From contig NC_061077.1 in the NCBI RefSeq assembly GCF_021917145.1, positions 8,978,083 to 9,042,082 on the forward strand: a stretch of DNA of 64,000 bases. Reading direction: 5' to 3'. The translations under genes were made by a program, and so were the position numbers. This DNA comes from Hypomesus transpacificus (Eukaryota > Chordata > Actinopteri > Osmeriformes > Osmeridae). Below the pieces are notes generated by a model, which was not told where the DNA came from, ran no database searches, and saw only the letters and a list, made by a program, of their open reading frames with translations. Positions within the stretch are counted from its first letter, which is position 1. Every line of letters begins with the position of its first letter. Of this stretch, positions 1 to 11,400 are shown in pieces.

Positions 1-1
1 G

Positions 2-1000
2 TGGAACGATGAACCTCTCGCCACAGAGACCAACCTGCTGAAGGATGAGCTGGAGAAGGTGAATCGGAGAGGGGTCCTCACCATCAACTCCCAACCCAAT
101 ATCAATGGCAAGCCTTCTTCAGACCCCATTGTGGGTTGGGGACCTCCAGGAGGCTACGTCTTTCAGAAGGTTTGTCATCAGACAAACTTAAGAGATCCAT
201 CCTCAATATGTTCTGTATGTGTGCAGAAGTTCATAGTTCCGTAGAGTTTTTGGGATGGAAATTGTAGTTTTCACAACATGAATCATTGTTTGTTACTCCA
301 ACAGGCATATCTGGAATTTTTCACCTCGAGTGAGAACGTAACAGCCCTTCTCAAAGTATTAAAGAAATATGAGCCTCGTGTAAACTACCATATTGTCAAT
401 GTTCATGTAAGTTTTGTATGTTGAGCTAGCACATATGCACATTTAGTAAACAATTGCATTACTGTTGTATTTGTTACACATTTTGAGTCATGGCACCTGT
501 ATTTCCTATCCAGGGTAAGAACACAACAAATGCCCATGACATGCAGCCTAATGCTGTGACGTGGGCCATCTTCCCAGGCAGGGAGATAGTGCAGCCTACT
601 GTGGTGGATCCTGTCAGCTTCATGTACTGGAAGGTAAGGTGACATTTGGGAAAGTCCCATGTAAGGACTGCCTTTGGGATAGTTTTTTTTCTTTTTCTGG
701 TACTGATAAATATTACAAAAGGGCTATAAAGATAAACCTGTTGTTGAACCTGAATGTTAAACATTTCTCCATAAGGACGAGGCCTTTGCCCTGTGGATCG
801 AGCAGTGGGCCAAACTATATGAAGATGAGTCACCTTCTCGCATGATCATAAAATACATCCATGACAACTACTTCCTGGTCAACCTGGTAGACAATGACTT
901 CCCATTGGAGAACTGCTTGTGGCAGGTCATCGACGACATGTTCGAGCTTCTCGACGCTCCTCCGGAACCTGTGGAAGTAAACTCTGCTGTTGATGTCTAA
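2..1000 (+). CDS. mthfr: Methylenetetrahydrofolate reductase, C-terminal four exons (partial)
   Basis: MTHFR reduces 5,10-methylene-THF to 5-methyl-THF in the cytosol, feeding methionine synthesis. The 5' part of the gene lies outside the window. Coding exons are 2-169, 305-406, 514-633 and 776-1000. All introns are phase 0 with clear GT-AG ends (donors GTTTGT, GTAAGT, GTAAGG). Together they give 204 residues. Diagnostic stretches are [37 protein letters not shown] and [18 protein letters not shown], which belong to the C-terminal S-adenosylmethionine-binding regulatory domain rather than the catalytic barrel. The stop is TAA at 998-1000, after a short acidic tail ending NSAVDV. The exons are in frame with no breaks, so the gene looks functional. 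It runs tail-to-tail with the minus-strand gene ending at 2242. Confidence 0.95.
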
Positions 1001-2241
1001 CTCATTTTAAACACTTATGAACTGCGCTGCCTGGATAATGCATCCAAATAAGCACTACAGTGAAGGAAGGCTATCTGGATGATAAAAGAAAGATTTTGTA
1101 GTTTGTAATGTTTTTATTGTAGGTGTTGTAAAAGACTTAACTGTTTTTGAATCAAAGTATACATTGAGCAACACTGGAATGGAAGCATAGGGGTTACAAG
1201 AACCCGCACACCATATTGTGTCCTTGATTACCATTGTAATCTACCACAGAACATTGTTACAGTATCAACCTACTGCTGCTAATTAATGCTTTCACAAGAA
1301 GCCTTAAAAGTAACAAGCAATTAGCAGTGACGTCACTGCAAGTGAAGTTTAGGGAAGCTTATGGTTGCATCAGCCTACCTTACTGGCCACGTTGGACCTT
1401 CTTGTGAATCTGTTGACATACAGTATGGCCTGTGAAATGAGTTGGCTTTAGTCCAAGTATAACTCACCTCTGTCACTATGACCCCCTAAAGCAGAGATAA
1501 GCAGGATACCTGATGGTGGACAGTAGGTCACTACAAACTACTATACACCAACAGGACTGTCCAAATATTGAGAGGGGGTTTAAAAAAAGAAATATAATCA
1601 ATGTGGCTGCTCTTGAGCCAAAATGTTGTAGCTAGGTTGTGTGTTATTCATTAATTTCCTGCAGTTTCTAATGTGTGTTAAAGGTTAGAAGGCAGGAGAC
1701 AAGGTGAAACCTGAGACAAGCAGAAACACAGGCGTTTTTACACAGTAGTAGATAGCCTGATAGCGGTGAACCATGTTTTGTAACAGTAAACTCAATATGT
1801 TTGTTTACAGTACGTCACTGTAGGCTATTATCAAATATACATTAAAACAACAATAAACCACAAAACCACAAAAAATGTTTTTAAAATTATAATAAAAGTT
1901 TTATATAATTATTACGTTGCATTACATTATGAATTACAACAAAATTGCATTTTAAAGCTAAATTCTTTCAATAAAATCAACAACACTTCCCCACAGAACC
2001 TGAATGAACAGTCGTGGTGCTTGCTAAAGCCCCTTGTCTGCAGAGCTGGGTGCCCAGTGCTCTCAGATTCCCAGCTGTCCTGCAGCTGGCTCACATCAAT
2101 CACCGGTGAAGGGAGGCCCCAGTCAGGGAGCTATCCGTGTGACCCTTTATACCCTAAGGGTGGGGTGAGCGGGTAAGGGCCATGCGGACAGTTGCATAGC
2201 TCAGTCAGCTGTAGCCTACGAGACCATGCCTGGCTGACGTG
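1001..2241. other. Convergent 3' UTR interval between mthfr and the C1orf167-like gene
   Basis: No coding exon is seen here. Plus-strand AATAAA signals for mthfr occur at 1852, 1891 and 1970, in an AT-rich block (1840-1985). A minus-strand AATAAA (plus TTTATT at 1113) could end the opposing gene, so the two 3' UTRs may overlap. Signal use is inferred. Confidence 0.6.
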
Positions 2242-5200
2242 TCAACCATTGGTCACTGAACAAAGGGCACGTCTTCTCCATGCGAGGAAAACCTACAACA
2301 AACACACACAGACATAACTGATGTCGGAGTGGGCAGCAGTGCCACGTAAGTTATGCTAAGAGGGGTACAGTTGGCCTTGTGAAATACGGCACAATCCTAT
2401 TTGAGCTAATGCAATACACAAATGAAAAGAAATCCCTACATCATCAAATCCTCATGTTTAACCATGCATATGGCTGTTGGGCCAGCAAGTCTCTCATTCT
2501 CACCTGAGCGGCCAGTGATCTGTTGAAGCGCGTGGCGAGGTCTTTAGACACCCGGGTTCTGATGCGTCGCTTCCTCCAGGTAAGCCAGGCCCCCTGCTGC
2601 AATCTGTCTGTATACTGCCCACACACACACACACAAATCAGGTGTGTCAACAAAATACAAAGCAGCTGTTTGTTTTGATTGAGTACTGTATATACGTGTG
2701 AGTGTATGTGCTTGCCAGGGTCCTAAGCAGAAGTGTAGCAGCAGTCTGGTCTCTCCAGTTGTCCCACAGATCCTGGGTGTGTCTCCTCTGCACCCTCCTC
2801 AGAACAGCTTCCAGCCTCCACCTCCTTATATACTCCCTGTAACAGAGAAACATAGCATGGAGCAGCACAATGCTAGCATGCACTTATTAGGAAAACCCTT
2901 TCTACAGTCACCCACCTAAAGCTGGGTCACTTAGACATAACCTTTAAACTCACCTCAGTATCCACTCCAAGAGACTCCTTCTCTTGTTGCGTCGAGCCGT
3001 CGCCCTCTCCACCCAGCATGCATAGTACTTCTCTGATAGGAGGAGAGAACGTCTCCTGCAGGACTGGACCTGAGAAGGAGAGACATTGAAGGAACGAGGG
3101 GTGCTACGTTTCCACATCTGCAAATCGCCGGGCATTCATGCATGTTCCTCTTGACCCATTTCACTTACGATGAACTCTTTTATGTCTTGCCATGAATTCA
3201 TACTGACCTAACCACAGATCCTGCAACTGCAAACACTTATATGTTTAGTGAACTATTCATGTGAAACATAGCCTACCTCCTGATGCCAGGCGTGGAGTGA
3301 TGACATCAGCAGGCTCCTCCTCTTCCTGTCTGTCACTCTCTGAGCCAGGTCCTGAGAGGCCTTATGGGAAGCAGCACGCCTCCTCCAGAGTCTGAATGCT
3401 GACTGGATCAGTGATGTACACACTTTGTTCTCTGTGCTCCTCCATGTGAACACGCCCTCCTTCACGACCTCACGCCAGCCTTGAAAGAACCTACAGTACA
3501 TGGGAAGAACACTATAACTTAACAAGAATTCACTTGTGATTGATATCTTCAGTTTAGAGATCCATGACAGATGCACAGTCTGCATCGAGAAGTCTAAGGA
3601 GTCCCAGGTGTTGACTCTTCATTCGTAAAAGACTTCCAGTACCTGCGAACGAGGTGAGCTGAGCTCAGCCGTGAGGCGTCTTTCTGGTTCTGGTGAACTC
3701 TGACCCATAACTGGAAGGCTGTGCTCACTCTGTGGCCCTCCAGCCACAGCCCCACCGCCTCTCCCATCTGTCTCTGGCCTGTAGACACTGAACAATCACG
3801 CACGCACACATACACACATTCCGGGGTTTAGTATCTCCCCCAACCTTCACTCGGATGGGTGTGGCAGTAAAATATGAAACTTTTTCTATAACGGAAGATG
3901 TGCCTGTTCACATTATAGCATCAAATATGTCAACACTGCAACACTCAGAGATACCCACTGTGTTTGCAGGGTAACAGAGTAGCAGTGTTGATATTGTACC
4001 TATGGCCCACTGCCTCCAGGCAAGCAACACTTGCTGGGTGTTTCTCTGTGCTCTCTGCACACACATCATTCTGGCAGCTCTGGATGTGTGTGTCCTTGTC
4101 CTCCAGTGGTCGATACACTGTGAAGAAAAACACGACAACTGTCCAAGTCTCGGATGTTTGTGTTTGTGGCTCTGTGCGTGCGTGTGTGCGCGCCCTCTTA
4201 CATACTTGTTGTAGTCTTCGGTTATTGAGCTGCCTGAGTGCGGTGCTCTCTCTAGTGGCTGTTCTCCAGTAGTTCATGGTGTCCTTGGTCAACCTTCTGT
4301 TCCTCTGGCTGAGTCTCTGTCCCAGCACCTCTTGTCTGTGCTGCGCCTGCCCCTGTTCACTTCTCCAGCGGGTCAAACACTGCTGCACCAGCCTCTGGTC
4401 TCTCCTCTGCTGGAGGTTGGCACCACAGTGCCTGCGTGCAAGCGTTGGACCAGCATGAGCATGCCAGCTTAGGAAGGCCCTGTGTGGGAGACCACACGAG
4501 CAGAGACGCTTTAGGAACCTGAGGCACTGGTGCTTCAAGAGATGACAATACGTACAACACAAACCTCTGACAGAGCATCTGCTGGTGGAAATCCAGACTC
4601 CTCCTCCACGACCGATGAAGAGCGACCCAGTACCAGAATCGCTGTGCCAGTTCTCTCCTCTCTCTGTCCTCACAGAACACCAGCGCTCTCTCCCGGTCTG
4701 CCGCTCTCTGTCTGGCACGCAGGGCCCACTTCCTGCCCAGCTCCCGTGCCCGCTGGCGTCTCTCCCTCCGCCACATCAGTGCCAGTCTCCACATGCAGAA
4801 AAAGCGTAATTCCAGTCTGACTAAGTAGTGGCGGGCTGCCCTGCTGTCTCGTGCCCTAAACCTCCAGTGATGTGCCACTCTCCTGGCCACACCCTGCTTG
4901 TGTAAGACACGCCCTCTCCAGGAAGTGAAAGCCCATTGCATGGCTCTGTGTTGTCGCTGCACCTCCATGGTGAGGATGGAGTTCTGCTCTTTCATTCTGT
5001 GTTGGGAGTAGATGTTCCATCTCTGTATGACTCTGAAGGACAAAAACATAACAATTCCCGACCTGGATTTGTCATCTTTGGCACAAGTATTGAACTAAAA
5101 CATTTGGCATGACGACTGAACTAAGAGATATGCAGTATAAAAACATTTTTATGGTACGGATAAAAAAACGAAACAATCGTTTTACCGCTTACCTTCTTGT

Positions 5201-8200
5201 AAGGTTGTGTTGGTGTAGGTCTTGGGCTCTCTTAACTTTGTGGGCTTCTTGGACCCAAATGAGCAAAGCTTCCTCTACAACTCTCCTTCTGTTTCCCTCC
5301 ACATACTGACACAGAAGCAGCCGCAAGACACACCTCCCTATGGAGAGACCACACAAAGACGGAACACACCATCAGCCACACACAGACAGAACACACCATC
5401 AGCCACACACAGACAGAACACACCATCAGCCACACACAGACAGAACACACCATCAGCCACACACAGACAGAACACACCATCAGCCACACACAGACAGAAC
5501 ACACCATCAGCCACACACAGACAGAACACACCATCAGCCACACACAGACAGATGGACGTGGCCACAATGGCCACCGACACTGGCGTGAGACTATGTGTTG
5601 GTCTTACTGCGAGTGTGTCCTCTCCAGTGCTGCAGACTTTCCCTGGCCTGCAGGGCCAGCCTCTCCTCCCCCCTCCTCCTGGCCTCCTGCAGACGGCTGG
5701 TCCACCCTCTCCAGCGGGCCAGGGCGCTACCCAGCAGAGTCTGCCGGAGCTGGGCCCGGGCCAGAGCCATCGTGCTCCTGTGGTGCTGACCGTAGCCCCG
5801 CCACGCCACAAACACCCTGCAACGCACACACCATGGACCAGGCTGGTGTTGTAATACTAGTGGTGCTGTGGACAGGAAGAATTCAGTGGTTTGGAATCAA
5901 TTGTGGTGTGGGCGTATACACACACACACACACACCTGGTGAGTGTGGAGCTAGTGTAGAAGGCTGTGACAGCCTGGAACTGTTTGAAGCGTGCTCTCCA
6001 GAGTGTGAAGGCCGAGAGTGTCCTCCGCCTCTCGTCTCTCCTCTGTAGCCAGGCTGTCCTGCTGGCCAGCTGGGCCCGGGCCGCCGCCCCTGGGCCAACA
6101 CACACCCTCCTCAGCTGGGGAAGGGAGGGAGAAAGTCGGATCAAGCCCACCACATCAAACGACAGATCTAAAGGATGTACGTCAATACACAGACACCCTA
6201 CTGTGGGTGTTCCATACCTGTCGGTGCCATGCTGAGAAGCCGTGACGGACGAGCGCGGCGCTGTGAAACTGCTCAGCTCTCCTCTGCATCTGGGCCTGTG
6301 CCCTCTGACGAACTGAGACCCCTTTCCACTGGCTTAAACAGGAAGTCAGCAACACCGCTTCCTGCGTGAGACAGCTGATGTTAAGAGGACGGAGGATAAA
6401 GAGACTGGTTTTCACAGTTGCCTAATGTGCATCAGGCACACAGGAGAAGGTAGATGACATTTATACAGGACATTAATACCCTGTGTTTCTCTGCTTGCAG
6501 CCAGCTTTGTGTCTGTCTCCTCCACAGGCTGAAGGTGAGGGCCAGCGATGTCCATCTCCTGATGCATGCCAGCTGACCCGTGAGCTGGCGCCGTGCCCGG
6601 CTGGCACAGACGTGCTCTCTCCACTGAGAGAACGCCATGCTGAGGAGGGGGTGCAGCATGCGCGCCGTGGCACGCATGAACAAATCCTGAGACACGTACA
6701 GGGGAAAAGGTCTTCCATTACTCTCTTTAGAAGATGATCTACAACACTCAATGTGAACATCTGTCTCTGTCATGTTTGGATGCAGAAAGAAGCAGGTCAA
6801 CATTGTGTGACTGTGTCTTCAAAAATACATTCTCAATTACAATGACTTGTTGATAAGCTTAAGATCCAGGATATAATGAATGGATAGTTGTATAACTTTG
6901 AGGAAATTGGGTACTTGGGAAGCAAGGCAGGTACAGTATATCTGGCAAATGTAAGTCTTCTCACAGACACACATTTACCACTCCAGTGCCTGTAATCCTC
7001 GGATCAGATACGGGTGACAGCCTGACAGCATTGAAGAGACAGACAGACAGAGAGGGAGGGAGGGAGGGAGGGAGGGAGGGAGGGAGGGAGGGAGGGAGGG
7101 AGGGAGGGAGGGAGGGAGGGAGGGAGGGAGGGAGGGAGGGAGGGAGGGAGGGAGGGAGGGAGGGAGGTGAAGGGACTATCTTCCCTTGACATGTTGTCTC
7201 TTAGGATCCACTCTGGAAACCCATGACTGACCTCAACCTTGGTCATCTGCTTCTATCAAATAGGGACTTCTATCAAAAGAATATTTTATTCATTTTTATT
7301 TATAAATGTCCTTCTCAAGGCAGTACAGGGTAAAGAAAATAGTCGGTGCCTTTGTAGTTCCCTGATGTCCAAGGCTGCAAGGCTGAATTTCAATGACCAT
7401 GCTAGAGAACAGGGGCTGTTTAAAATACAGCAGCAGCAAAAACAGGCTTTAATTCAGAAATGACTTGACATGACACTTCAAGTACAGCATATACTTGCAC
7501 ATGTATGAGAGTGAAGTACCTTTAATTGGTGACCTTTTTTTGAATCAGTATTCCTGTGATCCGAGTGTTGATACAGATTGACATTTTGGTGGTCTTCTGC
7601 AACATCTGAATGTAAGCTGAAAGAGAAAGAGAGAGACAGAGAGCAAGAGAAAGGTAACCTTGACTAAAGGTGCTGGAAATGCTTTGTATGACAGCTCTCA
7701 TTCCCAGACTATCTACGATCAAGTACAGTATGCACTGACCTCATGTCTTGAGTGTCCAATGGGGAGGAGGCAAGTACTGACCAATTACGGAGTCCAGAGC
7801 TGAAGTTGTGATCCACCTGAAACTTTGATTCACCAAGACAAAAACCAATTGCACTCAAAACCTGCCAAGATTGGAGACTTTAAAGTGAAATCAGAAATAA
7901 CTAGACTCATCTATCAAACACATGGTCCCTGTATTGGTCTCAGGGCACAGAATAACACAAGATGACAAGTTTTGTGATCATAATCTAACAAGTCCTTTCA
8001 GGTTGGCAACACAGGTGACATATAGGAGAACCAGTGGCAGTAGAGCACCTCACGTGTGGACCCCGTGCTGCTCTCCAAGCAAGTGGGGGAGGAGGTGAAG
8101 GTGTCGCCCAGCACTGCCAGGCTGGCCCTGAACCGGAGCACCTGGGACTCCTGGACCTCCTCTGCTGCACCATGCCAACATTGGAGCACCAACCTGGCCT

Positions 8201-8247
8201 GCTTCTGCTGGAAGGCACTGCAGTACAGTCTGAGACAAGGGGAGGGG

Positions 8248-8318
<71 letters not shown>

Positions 8319-8324
8319 AAGAGA

Positions 8325-8404
<80 letters not shown>

Positions 8405-11400
8405 AGAACAAAGTATATTCACAGATCCTCACTATAAGAAGAGAGAGGGAGTGGTGTCAGAAAGAGATGGGTGAATGAGAGATATTGTACCTGGCCCGTG
8501 TGACTTTAGTTCTCTGCTTCCTCCAGTTGTGGAAGCTCACCTGGAGCTTCAGACTGTCATACACACTCTCCAGTCTGCCAGTGGCGCTGGGCAACCTGGG
8601 AGGCAAGCTCAATGGAGCTGGAATAGTGCCAACAAGATCTTGGAGAAATTAACCCAACATCATTTACTGATTAAAACGGTTTGCAGCTGAAACATCCAGA
8701 GTACAGTTGAGTGACTAATCAACAACCTCTGCATGAAAATTAAGAATATAAGCAAAGAGAGAAGGAATTGCCAATGCAGTTTTGCAGAGAGCAGGACTGA
8801 CTGACAGCCCGCCTCGTTAAGCAGCAGGCAGGGAGCCAACCTGTCTGAGTCTGTGGGCTCGCCGTCCTCCTGGTCTCCAGCAGCTGTGTGAGGAGGTGTG
8901 TGTGTCGCACACGCAGCTCCCTGGCCCTCGCCCAGGTCCTCAGAGCGCGCGTGGCTGTCCGGCGCTCTCTCCTGCAGCAGGCACTCAAACACGCCGCCTT
9001 TCGCTCGGCAACACCGTGCCAGCCCTTTAGGATCCTGTGAGGGGCAGGACGATGGTCAGCTGAGCGACATACCGTACCACACCACACAAGTAGCTGGGGG
9101 AAAATCATGGAGAATCATCAGGGGATCAATTCGACCGAGATGAAGGCCTTTTCCCTGAGCTCACTCTGAGAGTTGTGTCTGTGTGCGTGTCTCCAGCAGG
9201 GCCCGTGCCGCTCTCCAGGCGCGTGCTGTTCGACGCCAGCGTGTGAACACCGTCTGCAGTCCCATCCTCTCCAGCAGATGGCGTCCTCCCTGCAGCGCTC
9301 TGTGAGCCACTTCCGCCATGGCCTTCCTCTGAAGCCACCTTTCAAATGCCACTAGGAGAGAGAAGCACACTTTGATGTTGATTTATGACTCGCCTGTCCT
9401 ATTAGGGATGGAGTTTGTGGAATATTGTGCTGACACAAGAGATGTGACCCATAGCCTGGACAGATCTGTTATGCATTTTCTCTCCAGTTGATATTAGGCT
9501 TAAGGGTCTGGTTCTGGTTCTGCCTCCCAATTTCAACAGAGGGCTCACAGGGGAGGAAGTGGGAAGCCCAAAGACATCCATCATCCCAATGACTCTAATG
9601 CACATTTGATTGGGCGAGGGACCGATGCTTGGCCAATAGCATCTGTTTCCACATCAGCCTGTCCACTGGGCGAGGGAAATCAGGTTTGCTTGACTGTCAG
9701 CTGGTCCCAACAAGAGTTTGATTGGCTTTCTGTCAATGGCGAGACAGGTAATATTCTTGTTTGTGAGATGGGATTGGGAATTTGGCATTGATACACCAAA
9801 CGGCTTTCGGTTGGTTAGGGGTCCAGAGAAAGCTATCTCCACTTGCCTGCTAACGTGTGCCTGGAGAGTACCTGATCAGCCTCCACACATGCACGCTGCA
9901 GCCGTGAGCGGTGTGTGTACAGGCGCCAGCACCGGGCCGCCCTCCTGCATGGTGGCATAGAGAGATGGAGAGTGGAAGGGACAGGGAGGGGGTCATGGAG
10001 GGGACAACAAACATTTGGGGATAGGGAGTATTGGAGTATCACTGAAAACCAGAGCTGGTCATAAATATTAGCGACTGGGCTTTGGAGAGGTAGACAATAT
10101 AGAACTGCTATGTGGCTGGATTGGATTGTGTTAAGAGTTGAGCTAAGCTGTAAGTGCTGGAGGGAACCAGAACGGACTTGCTGAGATCTCGTCGACTCTC
10201 TTTCCCTCTTCTCCTCTGCTCTGCCTTCTCTCTCCACAGCTGGATGCTGTGCCGCAATAGGCTCTCTTTGTGAATCCCAGCACTCTGATTGGTCAGAACT
10301 AACCACATGTCCTCCCTCAGTGTAGCCTGGGCTCGCCACACCCTCCACGTTGCAGCCAGACAGGACCTCCTTAAGAACAAACAGCAAAGCACTCAATCAA
10401 TATGGTAACGACACGCTAATGAAGCACCTTCTACGTGCTCATCCTCACCACCTGGGATGTGTTACCTGTGATGTTGCGTAGCCTGCTGTGCAGCAGTGCA
10501 GGTGGAGCTCCACACGGCGTAGGCCCGTCTCTTCAGCCTGCTCTCCCAGAGCTGGCCTGCCCGCTGCCCCTGTAGCACCATAGCCTGGCAACTCCACCCA
10601 GCCTGCCTCCACAGCAGCCAGTGCTTGTACAGCAGAGTCAGACTGGAGATGCAGAGACATCCATTCAAACATGTACATACACACACACACATGTACATAC
10701 ACACGTACGAGCATCTACGGTTAGTAAACACCTACACATCAGCACCGTAGGTCAAACTGCCACCTGAGCAAAAGCAAGTACTATTCCTGTGATTCTGTGA
10801 GAGGTGAAAGGTCCAAGGCCTTACTGGTAGTGGATGAGGGCTGCTCTGTGCAGCTGCAGGCCCTGGAGGTGGCTCCGCCAGGCGCAGTAGGCCGTCCTCA
10901 GGACCAGAGTATCGCTGGGCGGGGCCAGCCTCCTACGCAGGCTCTTCACCTCGGCCTCACTCTGGACGTCCATGTTGGAGCATCGTCTCTCCTCCACATG
11001 CCTCTTCCACTGAGACACAAAGAGGGCGTGTGCTTGGTAGGGGAGTCGGATTGGAAGAGTTAAGTTAGTAGGACTCATTGGAGGGGACGTCTTATCACAT
11101 TCTAAACTCAACTCTATACGTTTTCCAGAGGGTTTGTTTGTGCTTTATGATTCCCTACAGCTAAAACAAGAGACAACTCCCTGAGGAAATAGACACCACT
11201 GGAACGTTGGCAGGAGTTCCAGACTGGCAGTAGTCCCTACCTGTTAAGTATGTATATTATTAATTCTGCAAGTGATTTATAGTGTTTCATCCTGATGGGA
11301 AAGAGACTAAATGTAAACAGCATGATTATTTGTAGCATTATGCAGTACTCAAAATGATTAGGAACTGTCATTTGAGTAGGGCTAGGAGTCATTTCTCCTC

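Noticed and set aside
5222..5854. 210-codon plus-strand open frame
   Set aside because: It is antisense to three exons and a minisatellite intron of the minus-strand gene. Reading phase and Trp repeats support the minus strand.
6979..7021. Possible exon CHPYLIRGLQALEW on the minus strand
   Set aside because: It looks Sfi1-like and has an acceptor after the (CCCT)n tract, but its end phase does not fit the exon at 6686. Kept only as an alternative.
7985..8478. Ser/Leu- and Arg/Glu-repeat open frames
   Set aside because: They come from the (GA)n microsatellite; only 8229-8032 (or 8054) on the minus strand looks like an exon.
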